Shown one piece after another: positions 47,168 to 59,215 of a DNA stretch of 64,000 bases (position 1 is the stretch's first letter; each line of letters opens with the position of its first letter). The notes under the pieces were generated by a model. The model had not been told where the DNA came from. It made no database searches and saw only the letters and a program-made list of their open reading frames with translations. Source of the stretch: Chrysopilus asiliformis (Eukaryota > Arthropoda > Insecta > Diptera > Rhagionidae); the NCBI GenBank assembly GCA_964034945.1, contig OZ035964.1, forward strand, positions 5,351,395 to 5,415,394, in the 5' to 3' direction. A program made the position numbers and the translations under genes.

Positions 47168-48359
47168 TTGAATTTCATCAAAATTTCACTTAGGCAAAGG
47201 TACTCAATCTTATTATACGAACGAGTATTGAACAGTAGAGCACCATTCAAAATGAATGAATAATAAATGCAACAAAAAAGAGGAATAAATGATAATAAAA
47301 AAATAATAATAATAAAAGCATGTTACTACAATACAAATATTGTCTGCTACGTTCATCCTTAAATCCTCTTGGCTTGAATTGTATTCACGTTTTTCCTTTT
47401 TTTTTCTTTTTGTGTAAAATCCACGATCATAATAGCGAAATAATAACATTTCCTTTATTCAAACCAGCATTCAACACAGGTTTTTGTTGTTGTTGTTGTT
47501 GTTGTTTCACTAAATATAATTCACCATCAGACAGACTAAAGGTGTAAAGTTGTGAATAAAATTCACACTTTTTATTTGAATTGTTTTGAAATGTCGCCCA
47601 TTGACAGGTACTTTTGCTCACGTAGGACCACCGACCCTCTCTCACTCTCTATCACTCTTATCGGCTAAAGAAATCATTAGTATTGGGTGTTTTTTTTTTT
47701 AAAGTGAAGTATTATTCCCTGTATCCGTTTTTTTCTATTCATTTCCTCTTTCTCAATATTCCCCCTCTTTTTTATGTTCAATTCGCATTTATGTTTGCCA
47801 ATGTTTTGCCATTGTGTTTACATTATGTAAGTTGGTGTCATGAAATCACTCAAACGCCACCAGAATAACACAAAAAATCAATTTTCAAACTCTTGCGGCA
47901 ATAGAATTAATCATAATGTGGGGGAAAAAATTAATATAAGTTAAATTACCAACGGTAAGAGCTTGCCGATTGTTATTGTTGTTGTAGGGTACGGTGGGGC
48001 TGAAGATGTCAGAGAAGTTCAATTGATATCGGTTTGAGGAGAGCGATAAGACATGCTTTTAACATGTTGATGGATCGTAAAACCTTACAAAGGTCAAAGT
48101 TTAGTACATTTGTGGAGTTTTCCCAGATTTTGAGGACGTCTTGAGGGGTTTTTTTTTCGATATTTCGGAGGTTTTTTCGATATTTCGGAGTTTTTTTTTC
48201 TTCCGTGGGAGGTTTTGTGCACTTCCAGGTGTCCATAAAATACGTCAATCAATTAGGGGTTGTGGGGGTTGGTGTGGGCGACCTCTTTTTTTAATTTTTC
48301 TTATGTTTTACCAACGTCGGATTTTTGGAAGTTTTTGCAACAAAAAAAAAAAGACTCCG
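47168..48359. other. Unique intronic stretch
   Basis: (GTT)n at 47482-47506. CGATATTTCGGAGGTTTTTT repeated twice at 48157-48195. No exon recognised. Confidence 0.45.
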
Positions 48360-48900
48360 AAAGTCGAAAGATGAGCTTTTTCCGGAAAAGTTGAGGAAAA
48401 GATAATGACGCCATCCTTACAGGACCTATCGTTGTTCTTACGGACTTCTTAACGCCGAAATCGGAGACAGCGACCTCAAAAACCACCAGGTGAGATTCGT
48501 TTCCGGAAGTTTTGGGGAAAAGGATAGTCACGTTACCTTTACAGGACCTATAGTTGTTCTTACAGACTTCCTAATGTCCGATTCGGAGTCAGCGACCTCA
48601 AAAACCCCCAGATGAAATTTTTTTGTGGAAAATTTGAGGAAATGGATAGTCACGTTTTCTTTACAGGACCTTTCGTTATTCTTACGGATTTCTTAACTCG
48701 GAATCGGAGTCAGCGACCTCAAAAACCACCAGGTGAGATTTTTTTCCAGAAGTTTTGGGGAAAAGGATAATCACGTCATCCGCACGTTATCCTTACAAGG
48801 ACGAAGTAGTGAAAGTATTGTCAATTGGACGTGTGGAAATGGGTCAAAATTAGATTCCAAGATTTGAAAGACACGATAGCAAGCTAAATAAAAGATTTTG
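48360..48900 (+). repeat. 120-bp family units with composite tail
   Basis: Four units: GATGAGCTTTTTCCGGAAAA..ACGCCATCCTTACAGGACCT..CTTACGGACTTCTTAACGCC..AGCGACCTCAAAAACCACC. The tail AGCAAGCTAAATAAAAGAT at 48869 is the composite's terminal motif; the hairpin head is absent. Confidence 0.8.
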
Positions 48901-50079
48901 AAAATGTCACTTTTTTGCCCACCCTACCGTACCTTACCCAGCGCCAGTAACGCAACGAAAACATTTTAAAGTTTCACCAATCCAGTATGAAATTCAGGAT
49001 GTCGGTATTCTGTTTTCTCTACAATATCGAACGCCTTTTGTCCTTTAAATGCCAAACAACCGAGATTTGTCCCCACAACGGAAATCTTGACTGCCTGCCT
49101 TTCACCATAAATCGAATCGACAAACATTCATCATTCATAAGATTTGCAATGGTTTACGCGTGAAGTGCTTTCCCAATTTTTCTTTCTTTTTTTGTTGTTA
49201 TTGTTGTTGTTGTCCTCATAATAATAAGAATCAAAGGGCACACAGCACCACGACGACTATTACTTCCGATGGTATCGATATATGCGCGTGCGGATATGGG
49301 GGTGAAAAGTTATTTCCGGGAAACATACGAGGATTTGTGCGGATTTCTACACCAAAAAGTGAAATTCAAACCGTCTCGCATCCGAAACTATTCTAAAAAA
49401 AAAAAACAAAACAACTCGGAAAATCCCTTCCATTTTACTCATTCTGTTATCCTTTTCAAGCAATGCAAAGCAAAGGACTAAATATTTTGAATAACAAAAC
49501 TTGATAAATTACATGATATGAATAAATTTCCCTAATTTCATATATTTATAAACTGAATATTCCACCTTTATCTTCAATTTTACATTCATTAAATAATAGA
49601 AAAACTTTAAACCCCCCATTTTAATGGCGTTATAGTTTATCCTTGGAAACACGAAATTCACAAAATAGACCTGTGACCGTGTGTGTGTGTTGATTTGTGG
49701 TGACTGCTATGGTGAGCGACAAGGGTAAGGAAAAATGCCGGGAAATCTTAATTTTGGAAAAGTCGAAGTCGGCCTTTAAAATGTCACGCAGTTCTTTTTT
49801 TGGGCTGCTGATGAGTCAGAAAACCTTACAATTACTGCAACTCACGGTTGGAAAGATTTTAAATTCGATTTTTTTGTCCCGAAGGATCGAAAGAATTTAC
49901 AAAGCTTGTGATTTTAGACGAAAGAAACTCAATTTGAGGTGACTACGACTAGGTTTGCCTCTGCTGTCAGGCGGGGAAAACCGTACAAATGTCACACGCC
50001 TCGATTAATAGATCAAAAACGCCATTCTGAACTGTTGATGGATAAGGGAATTTGTATTTTGCACAAAAATAGCGATTTT
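48901..50079. other. Unique intronic stretch with one small open frame
   Basis: Nothing recognised except the 77-codon frame at 49709-49942. Confidence 0.4.
49709..49942 (+). other. Small open frame, 77 codons, unassigned
   Basis: ATG-initiated and basic, with mixed composition: starts MVSDKGKEKCREILILEKSK and ends RRKKLNLR. It includes an amphipathic stretch LLMSQKTLQLLQLTVGKIL. No repeat overlaps it, no family is recognised, and no splice or promoter evidence supports it. Confidence 0.2.
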
Positions 50080-50940
50080 CAGACTTTTCTATGCGGGTAT
50101 CTTTTTTTTTGAAAGCCTTTTCTATGCGGAAAAATTTCTCCCTGATTTTTCCTAAACCTTTTCTCCGCCGAAATTTTTTTTCAAAGACTTTTCTATACAA
50201 AAAAAATTTCCTGATTTTTTCAAGACCTTTTCTCCATGGAGAATTTTTTTCAAAGCTTTTTCTATGCAGAAAATTTTTTTCTTGATTTTTTTAAAACCTT
50301 TTCTATGCAGAAAAAAATTTCTTTGATTTTTCTCAGGCTTTTTCTCCGTGGAAATTTTTTTCAAACCTTTTCTTAGCAGAAAATTTTTTTCTTGATTTTT
50401 CCTAAACCTTTTCTCCGCCGAAAATTTTTTTCAAAGCCTTGTCTATACAAAAAAAAATTCCCTGATTTTTTCCAGACCTTTTCTCCGTGGAGAATTTTTT
50501 TCGAAGCTTTTTCTATGCAGAATTTTTTTTTTTGATTTTTTCAACGTCTTTTAAGCGGGAAATTTTTTTGAAAGCCTTTTATATGCAGAAAAATGTTTCC
50601 CATTTTTCCAAGGCCCTTTCTTTGTAGGAATTTTTTTTTCAAAGCTCTTTTTTACGCAGAAAAATTTTTCCCTGATTTTTTCAAAACCTTTTCTATGCAG
50701 AAAAAAATTCCTTTGATTTTTCTCAGGCTTTTTCTCCGTGGAAATTTTTTTCAAACCTTTTATTACCAGAAAAATTTTTCCTTAATTTTTCCAAAATCTT
50801 TTCTGAGCAGGAAATTTTTTTCAAAGTATTTTACATGCAGAAAAAATGTTCCCTGATTTTTCCAAGGTCTTTTCTTGGCGGCAAATTTTTTCTATGCTGA
50901 CTTTTCCTAGGCCTTTTCGATGCAGGAAATTATTTATTCA
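50080..50940 (-). repeat. 37-bp-family array, reverse orientation
   Basis: CCTTTTCTATGCAGAAAAAA-ATTTCTTTGATTTTTC and CTCCGTGGAAATTTTTTTCAAA units. A block at 50296-50376 recurs at 50686-50766 almost unchanged, an internal duplication about 390 bp apart. Confidence 0.85.
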
Positions 50941-51066
50941 CTAATAACGAGTACCAAAACCCTGCAAATGTGTAGGTTGACCAGCACCTGAATCTGAGTA
51001 GTCAACGAACAGCTCATTGGCAGTAAAACCCTACAAATGTACCAGGCTTTGACTTTAGGAGGCCAA

Positions 51067-51392
51067 TCATACTAATATATAAAAATGAGTTGGTGTCTGT
51101 CTGTCTGTCTGTTCCCCTTTCACGCAAAAACGACTGAACCGATTGACTTGAAATTTGGCATGAGTGTCTGTGGCAGTTCTGGTTCCAATATAGGCATACG
51201 GAAAAATAGCGCGATGGGTGAGGGGAGTAAGGGGAGGGGGTAAAGTGATTTCGAAACTTAGTTTTTGCGCTATGTTACTCTTTCGCGGGGAAACTACCGA
51301 GCCGATTGGCCTGAAGTTTAGCTCCAACATAGACCATAAAAAAGAAAAAATCTGAAAAAACTTAACCCGGAAACGACGGGTATGCAAGCTAG
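51067..51392 (+). mobile_element. Non-autonomous Helitron, 326 bp
   Basis: A|TCATACTAATATATAAAAA-TGAGTTGGTG with (GTCT)n at the 5' end. The 3' end is CTTAACCCGG-AAACGACGGG-TATGCAAGCTAG|T. TC start, subterminal hairpin, CTAG end and A/T insertion site fit Helitrons. No Rep/helicase gene. Internal CGCGGGGAAACTACCGAGCC and GATTGGCCTGAAGTTTAG are the reverse complement of the CAATCGG module. Confidence 0.88.
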
Positions 51393-53269
51393 TAGTCGAT
51401 AAAAACCTAACAAATGTTATTTTTGAATGTCTCAATTTCGCTCGAATTTAAAGTTTTAAATTAATTATTTCGCCGAAAATCACTTAGAGACTAATGGTAT
51501 AGTAAGGCCATTGTACACTCTATATAATTCCTCCCAACAATTGCTTTCTTTTTTTCTTTTTTCTTTTTTTAAATAAAGTCTGTATAGTGGGTTACACGAA
51601 TTTATTCCGTTGTCATTCTTCCAAGATTAGAGACCTTTAGTGTTCGGATTTGTTTTGATTTAATCGCATTGTCGCGAACATTCAAACAAAGTATAAATCA
51701 TTGAAACTGGAAAATTTGTTTTGTCCGCACAAAACCACCTCCCCTCTCCTCCGCTACTAATTCAGCTAGCTATGAATGAAAATGGATCATTAAACGAATG
51801 AATAGATGAAAGTGGGAAAATTCTAAGGACATTAAAGAAAAAGGATGCTTTAGTCAGTACCCAAACGTTCGTTGGGTCGTTTCAATAGACAATACCGAAA
51901 TTACAAGCTTTTAGAATATATCTGAAAATGGGAGAATATTTGCCCCAGAATGGACAAAAAGAAAAAAAAAAAGGAAACGTTGAGAGATTGTTTTCAGGGA
52001 AATCTATTATGGGTATAGCAAAATCGTATACGTCGGTAGGAAATGTTTTCAAAAAACTGTTTCTCATGTAGCAGACATACGGCACAAAATCGCAATAAAT
52101 TTGGAAACGCACAAAGGGCGGTTTTTGTGTTTATCAACAAGACTGAATATTATTGTTTTTCAGTAGCAGCAGTTATGTTTTTTTTTTTCCTTTCTTGTAA
52201 CATTCAAAAGTCTTTTTCGGCCAGTCGGATGGATTTTCAGAATGTCGAAGAATAGATGATGATGTACGGTCGGACAATATGTCATTAGAGGGACTTAAGG
52301 ATGTTGGGTTATTTACGAGCTTACATACAAGTGTTGCACGTTCGTGGTATATGAGTTCCATAAGATTATTATTGTGCACAGGATGGGTGATAAGATGAAA
52401 GGCGCATTAATAGATATTCGTTTTGTTTTGGTCCGGTGCGGGACAGGACGGGATGAAAGACCTTGGTTATGTTTCCCTCTATTTGATACAGTGTTTTATA
52501 TTCTACAGATAATAAAAACGTTTGTATTCATGTATTATTATTATTATTATTATTATTGTAGCATCTATCCATCCTCTTTGATTTCCTATTCATAATCTGA
52601 AGAAAGGGCAGGAATAACTTTTAGTCCACATAAAGATTGGTTGGCAGTTGGACAAAATAGTGTTGTGTATTGCCTCCACTTCGTCTTCCTCCTTCAAAAC
52701 AACAAAAAAAAAACTATGGAAAGATAAATTTCTTTCTAATTAGAAATGAGTGAAAAGGGAATGATTGTCTAAATTATAATACTCTTTTAGACTCTATTCT
52801 GTTCTATTCTATTCTGTTGTGTTGATAGAGAAACGTTCCTCGACTGACTTGAAGACAATGAGGACAATTTGTAGCACTAGAACACTACAATATAGAGTAG
52901 TAAACTATTATATGGATCGTATATCGGATCATTATAATAATAATATAGACAGATATTAAAAGGGGAATGGATTCCCGTTTTTGTACGCACACACATATAC
53001 ACATAATTCGAATGACAAATAAAATTAACTCGAAAAATTGATACCATCAAACGAAAGAGGGGAGTGAATGGGAGGATATCTGTTTAGATATTCTATTCAT
53101 GTACCTATCGAGCGACTATTAGAGACTGCTTTTGATTCGGAAAATTTGGTAAAGTAATAAAAAAAATATCTGACGTGAACAGCAGGTGACTTTCTTATAC
53201 AAAATCTATGTTTCTGCACAATTTACACTATTACCAGACGAAAAAATTATTAGTTTGTAGAAAAACAAG
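51393..53269. other. Unique intronic stretch
   Basis: (TAT)n at 52532-52557. 52174-52285 has a coding-like minus frame (PSNDILSDRTSSSILRHSEN..PSDWPKKTFECYK) without clear exon limits. Nothing else recognised. Confidence 0.4.
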
Positions 53270-54030
53270 AATTTGGACCCGGCTTCTCCCGGCTGAAAGC
53301 TTGAGTAGAAATTTTATAGCCCAGGGTAGTGCGATCTGTGCTTTTCTTTAAAGTTTTTTCTCTTCGGAAAATGGTTTCCTTCGGAAAATTCCAGTATCCG
53401 GATTCGGGTTCATTTTATCCCTTCACCTTACACCCCGCCTCCCCCCTCCCCCACCACTTGGACAACTTTTAAATGGGAATATGTTAGATCTGAAGCCCTG
53501 ACGAGCATCTATGCCGAATTTCAGGCCAATTGGTTCTTTAGTTTTTCCGCGAAAGAGTAACATGGAGGAAAAACCAACCTTCGGGCTCGCTTAACCCTCT
53601 TCCCTTACTCTCCCCACCACTTGGACGACTTTTAAATGTAGATATGTTAAAGATAGACCATCAATAATTATCTATGCCGAATTTCAGGCCAATCTTGAAA
53701 ATCCAAGCTTCGGACTCACTTAACCCCCTCCCCTTACTCTCCCCGCCCCTCGGGCAACGCATAACAAAAGCCTAAATTGCAATTTTTAAAAAGGCGGCAT
53801 TTTTGTTACTTCCGGTCAATGGATTTCCACCAAAAGTTGACATAGTGTCAGGATCGCACCAAACATCCCTGTAAAATTTCGTAGTTCTAGCTTCAGTAGT
53901 TTTTTGAGTAATCTTGCACACCGACAGACAGACAGATAGATTGACACACTGACAGACAGACCGTCAGATAGACCGACAGGCAGACAGACCAACCGACACA
54001 CACAGACAGACAGGCAGATGCATTATTTTG
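53270..54030 (-). mobile_element. Helitron-like element with long GACA tract
   Basis: Starts GAATTTGGACCCGGCTTCTCC-CGGCTGAAAGC, a hairpin matching the relatives at 13680 and 58889. It has three CCGAATTTCAGGCCAATtGGT-type modules between about 53510 and 53700. At 53761 it joins another repeat (ATAACAAAAGCCTAAATTGC) that ends in a CAGACAGACCG tract at 53921-54015. Confidence 0.6.
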
Positions 54031-54281
54031 CCCGGAACGGGTTTCGTATACTGATTAGAAATTATTTATCGAGTCGGTCTCCGCGTCATGAAAACAATAC
54101 TTTCTCTCTAGAGCAGAGGAAAGTAAAAAAGGCGAGCAACTTTCAATAACTTTTATTAATATCTTGACAGAAATATGTCCGCCCTCCAATTAATAAATTC
54201 CGGTGTTGAACAATATTTGAATATTAAAATTTGAGTGTTGGAAATATAAATTAAATTAAAAATAGTTTTTTTTCGCTCCAC

Positions 54282-54411
54282 CTTCGTTCGAAACGAAATG
54301 CTTCGTGATATTTCGATCTTGCGGCAATCGTCGATCGTAATAGACCTCTCCACCCATTCGCTTATATCCCACCCCACCTCACTCAACAAGCGCGAATTTA
54401 TCTGACAATCG
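54282..54411 (-). other. Candidate internal exon, 130 bp, same strand as SoxD
   Basis: Minus strand: GGCATTTGGTATTTCAG acceptor, then one base plus 43 codons (DCQINSRLLSEVGWDISEWV followed by ERSITIDDCRKIEISRSISFRTK), then a donor AAG|GTGGAG. Outgoing phase is 0, which would match the incoming phase of the SoxD terminal exon, but the peptide does not resemble the SoxD coiled coil. Could be chance or another transcript. Confidence 0.25.
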
Positions 54412-57400
54412 CTGAAATACCAAATGCCAAAACTGACATGACGTTCGTATAACAAAAACTCGTGAAAATTTAATAATCGTGTGTGTGTGGCGGAAAAAAA
54501 AGAATTTTCTATCTATGATAACTTAATTGTTTGACAAGAGAAATTTATAGAGACAATAAATTTCCCAGCAATCTCTAGTATTTCGCTATTCGCTGCTGCT
54601 GTTGTTAAATTTCAAACTTCCGCAGTAGTCACCAATAATGCCTGCCTGCCTACCTAATCAGATAAAAGTAGGCTGGACAAGGAAACAGCGTGATTTGTGG
54701 GAATTTTATCCTTCTGCGGTGTGGGCTTTTTATACTCTATATGATATAAGATTATATTAGATTTAGTATACCGTGTGTAACGCATCGAACCAATCATCGG
54801 ACACAAAAATGAACCACACCAGGGTGCTGGGGATGACAAAAGATTTTTATTTCCGCATTTCCGTCTGTCTGTCTGTCTATCTGTCTGTCTGTCTGTCTGT
54901 CTGTCCGCCCGTAAACAACATAACTTTCAAAAGGATTGACCTAAAGACTTGAAATGTTGTATAGTTACGTTTCTCGTAAATGGCTAGGCCCAGTTCTTGA
55001 ACGAACAAAATTTGACCATTCCTTTCCCGCTTCTCCGCTTTCCCCCTTCCACACTTTCCTCCTTCCCCGCTTTCCCTCTTCCCCCCTTCCCTCTAAAAAC
55101 GAAACAATTTTACAAATTTTGTCGAAAACGGTGAGTCATACTGAAAAATTTATAAAGCTAAAATGTGTTTAGAATAGGATTTTACATAACCATTCCATAC
55201 ATTAAAATCCAATCGAACCACTCCTTTCCCCGCTCGCCTATACAAATAGATTTTGTTATTGGCCCCTGGCAGCTTTTCTTGTGTTTTTGGTCTCTTTTTT
55301 TGACAAAATTTCATAAAATTTGCCAGAAATAACAATCAGTGCAGTCACACACCGGAAAAACATGAGAATATCTAAAGAAAATCTCCAGCATACGTAATGC
55401 GATACAGACTCGTATGTATAGTTTTTTTTTTCTTACGCCAAGAAATTTTCATCGAGATTTTTTGTATTTCTTATTAATTTCATGGCGAATGAACTGCCGC
55501 AGATGCACTTCCGCTGGCAGATTTAAATAATGTGTAGAGGAGGGTTTTTCATATATGATGATCTAAAGATGTCATCCCGATCACAAGTTATTTACGGTCA
55601 TTCATGATGGCAAAAAAAGACACACACGCACACACACAGGCATAATGGAATGTAAATCTCAAATACGATGAGATCTTATGGTTTATGGAATCAATTTTTC
55701 TGTTATTTCAAGTGCACGAAAGTGAAATCCATTGCAAAGCAAAAAACGGCGGGGAAAAATCCATTTTAAGAAGTCACATTCCGTCTTTTTAGCTCGCACA
55801 ATAATAACGAGAAGTTGTGAAAAAGAAATCAAATTGTTATGGAAATAAGCAAAATTGCTATTTAAATTACGCGGTTTTTATTTACGCGAAAAGTTCGATT
55901 ATTTTTGCACGGTGCCCGTGACGTGATTAGAGTTTTGGTTTATGAACTTTTATATCATTTTTCAAAGAATAGATATTTCGGTTTATAAACGCTACTTCAC
56001 CAATTGCGCAAATTTCTAAAAACAAAGGATGGGGAGGGGGGGTGGGGGGATTTGTTGTTGTTCCCAAATAATGAATTTTCTTTGCCAGTCGGAAAATCCC
56101 TCTAAATTCATACATTTAAAAACTAGATAACCATTCTGTCGGTCAAACGGAAAAACTCTAACCCCAACATGTTTCTTTTTTTTATGAAAGTCCTTTTAAG
56201 CATTTGCAACATCCCGATGCCGTTTGCTGGCCTTCCCCCCTCCAAGATTTTGTACATCAATTCTTCGTTGCCTTTAATTTCCCTAATTTATTTTTTTTAC
56301 TCTGTTTCTCTCTTTGTCTGAAATGAAACGCAACCGTTGTTGATTTAACTTTATGTTCTGTACATTTTATTAACTTTTCTGTGAATTTTTATTTTTGCCG
56401 TATATCCCGGTGACTTGTGTGTGGCTCTAGGTTTTTTTTTTGTCCCAGAGAACGTTGAATATTTGTTTATTTATTTATTTATTTATTATAGTTTTTTTTT
56501 GTTGCTGGTCTCTTTTCCTGTTGCTGTTGTGTCCTCCAAGGATAATACAAACAGGCTTGTTTTCTCTCCCACTCCCTCTATGGTTCAAAAAAAAAAACAA
56601 ACAACTCAATTTCCTAATTTTCCTTTTATTATGCAGATTTGATTTTCAAAGGACAGCAGCAAATAATGTGTACCACCCCCTGTCCTTTTCATCAGATGTT
56701 TTTTTTTTTGTATTTTATTTTATTTTTCTACAAATTCCCAGCGACCAATGAGTTCCAAACATACAGACATACCGACATTGAAAACAAACACACACAGAAA
56801 TTCAAACAAAGTCCCAGAGAGTCTAAATTCTGTCCTGTTGTCCTGTGTTTAAATTCCCATTCCTGATGATGGATCAATTACTACCCGCCTTCAACGCTCC
56901 CTAAATCCCAATGCTATGTTGTACCGTCTTTTGACCGCCCACACAGGATATCGCAGTGGTACAAATGTTATTACCTACAAATACCTACGTGTATGTCCCA
57001 GTGCCCGCGCGACTAACAAACTTTTATTTTATTTATTTTTTTGTTGTTGGTGTTTTCTTCTTCTTCTGGAAACCTGGAATTGCGGACTTGTTGTTGTTGT
57101 TGTTGTTCCGGGAAATTTTATTTTATTGTCGGTCGTACTGGCTCTATTTTTCAAATTGTTTTGATTAAAAGAAATAGCCAGGAATCGTGCTTTTGCGGCA
57201 ATGAGAAAAACTGTAGAAATTATACGCACTTGTGTCTAAACTCAAACCCTCCCCAAACCACAGGTAAGCCAAGCCCACCCCACATCCTTCGCTCCCCTTT
57301 CAATTGGTCGATGTGCTCTTTGACATGTCGGTACACAACCGGGGAAAAAAGCATATGCCGGTTGCACATCAAAGGACTGAAAAAATAATGGACTTTTTAA

Positions 57401-57839
57401 GAATGTAAATCGTAATTGCAGTAATGAGATTTTTAGTAATTGATTGAGTAATAGAGGAGTCACGTGAATCAACGGAAGTAAAATTTCGAATGAGTCGCAA
57501 AACTTTTCAAGAAAAAACCGCTTTCTCAAAAACCATCAAGGAAAAACCCTCCGCTACAAATTAGCTTATATCTGGTGAGGCAAGAAACTCACACGCAAGC
57601 AGGGAAAAAAGCCCACAGCAAATAGAAGAAAAATCATGGGTTTTTAAAAGCTTATATTTAGCTTCCTATCGTATTTGTTTGTCTGTCAGTCTGTCTGTTA
57701 CCGTTTTTTGAAAATTTCTCGCTTTCGGGAAAAAATGAATATAACCAAATCTAAAGGATATAAACTTTCTTACATTTTCTGCTTTACTGGTTTTTTGTAT
57801 CTTTAACGGTTCTCGAGATATTTGAAAAAAAAAAAATCC
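54412..57839. other. Unique intronic stretch with microsatellites
   Basis: (GTCT)n at 54863-54903, (TTTA)n at 56462-56486, (GTT)n at 57088-57107. 56858-57009 is an open, balanced-composition plus frame (IPDDGSITTRLQRSLNPNAM..YRLLTAHTGYRSGTNVITYK) that may or may not be coding. 57640-57720 is a fragment of the composite family's GACA tail. Confidence 0.4.
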
Positions 57840-58872
57840 GTTTTTTTGAAAATCTCTCGAAAACTAGGCACTTTTAGAAAAGGTCTCGGAAATATTTTTC
57901 CTATTAAGAACATGCCTCTAAAAATTCGAAAAAAATATTTCCCGGGCGGAAAAGGCTTCGGAAATATTTTTCCTACTAAGAACAAGCCTCTAAAAATTCG
58001 AAAAAAATATTTCCCTGACAGAAAAGATCTCGGAAACATTTTTCCTACTCAAAGTAAGCCTCTACCAACTCGAGAAAAATATTTTCCGGATGGAAAAGGT
58101 CTCGGAAATATTTTTACTACTAAGAACAAGCCTCTAAAAATTCAAGAAAAATATTTCTCGGATAGAAAAGGTCTCGGAAATATTTTTACTACTCAGAACA
58201 AGCCTCTAAAAATTCAAGAAAAATATTTCCCGGATAGAAAAGGTCCAGAAAATATTTTTCCTTCTAAGAACAAGCCTCAAAAAGTTCGAGAAAAATATTT
58301 CCCGGGTGGAAAAGGTCTCGGAAATATTTTTCCTACTCAGAACAAGCCTCTAAAAATTCGAAAAAAATATTTGCCTAATAGAAAAGGTCTCGGAAATATT
58401 TTTCCTACTAAGTACAAGTCTCTAAAACTTCGAAAAAAATATTTGCCGGATGGAAAATGTCTCGGAAATATTTTTCCTACTAAGAACAAGCCTTTAAAAA
58501 TTCGAAAAAAATATTTACCGGGTGAAAAACGTCTCGGAAATATTTTTCCTACTAAGAACAAGTCTCTAAAAATTCGAAAAAAATATTTCCCGGATGGAAA
58601 AGATCTGGGAAATATTTTTCCTACTAAGAACAATCCTCTAAAAATTCGAAAAAAATATTTCCCGGACGGAAAAGGCTTCGGAAATATTTTTCCCATTAAG
58701 AACAAGCCTCTAATAAATCGAAAAAAATATTTCCCGGATGGAAAAGATCTGGGAAATATTTTTCCTACTAAGAACAAGCCTCTAAAAATTGGAAAAAAAT
58801 ATTTCCCGGAGGGAAAAGATCTGGGAAATATTTTTCCTACTAAGAAAAATCCTTCAAAAATTCTTATAACCA
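57840..58872 (+). repeat. 72-bp tandem array, about 14 copies, open on both strands
   Basis: Unit GGAAATATTTTTCCTACTAA-GAACAAGCCTCTAAAAATTC-GAAAAAAATATTTCCCGGAT-GGAAAAGGTCTC. Copies start at 57890, 57960, then every 72 bp to 58824 with no indel. Because 72 is a multiple of three, 363 plus-strand codons (GLGNIFPTKNKPLKIRKKYF repeats) and 178 minus-strand codons stay open. It is a dimer (31 + 41 bp) of the 37-bp family. Confidence 0.93.
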
Positions 58873-58888
58873 AAATAGGAGACCAAAA

Positions 58889-59215
58889 TTTGGGCCAGGC
58901 TTCGCCCGGCTAAAAGCGTGAGTAGAACAAAACTTTGGAAAACAAAATTCAGTTGATTATAAATTAGATAGTCGGCGTCCGTTTCTTTAAAGTTTTTTAT
59001 CTTCGAAAAATGGTTTTCAAAAATTAACAAGAAGACAATAAATTCCAACATTCGCATTCAGATGACACTCTCCACAAGCTGGGCTACTTTTCAAGGGATC
59101 TGTGCTAAAGCTCGACCATCGACGAACTTCTGTAACAAATTTCATGCCGATCGGCATGGTAGTTTTACCGCAATAGAGTAATCTCGATGAAAAAAGTAAG
59201 CTTTGGATTCCTCTT
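58889..59215 (-). mobile_element. Helitron-like fragment
   Basis: AATTTGGGCCAGGCTTCGCC-CGGCTAAAAGCGTGAGTAG with the conserved hairpin, then AAATTTCATGCCGATCGGCA-TGGTAGTTTTACCGCAATAGAG. The right end is not found. Confidence 0.55.

Noticed and set aside
47427..47645. Poly-Gln exon of SoxD on the minus strand (also 61822-62043)
   Set aside because: The Gln run is a (GTT)n microsatellite; flanking residues do not resemble the SoxD zipper or Q box and no good splice sites bound it.
57822..58913. 363-codon open frame as a Lys/Phe-rich repeat protein gene
   Set aside because: It lies wholly on a 72-bp array whose unit is divisible by three, the opposite strand is open too, and unit differences often change the amino acid. 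Kept as a repeat and flagged as a finding only.
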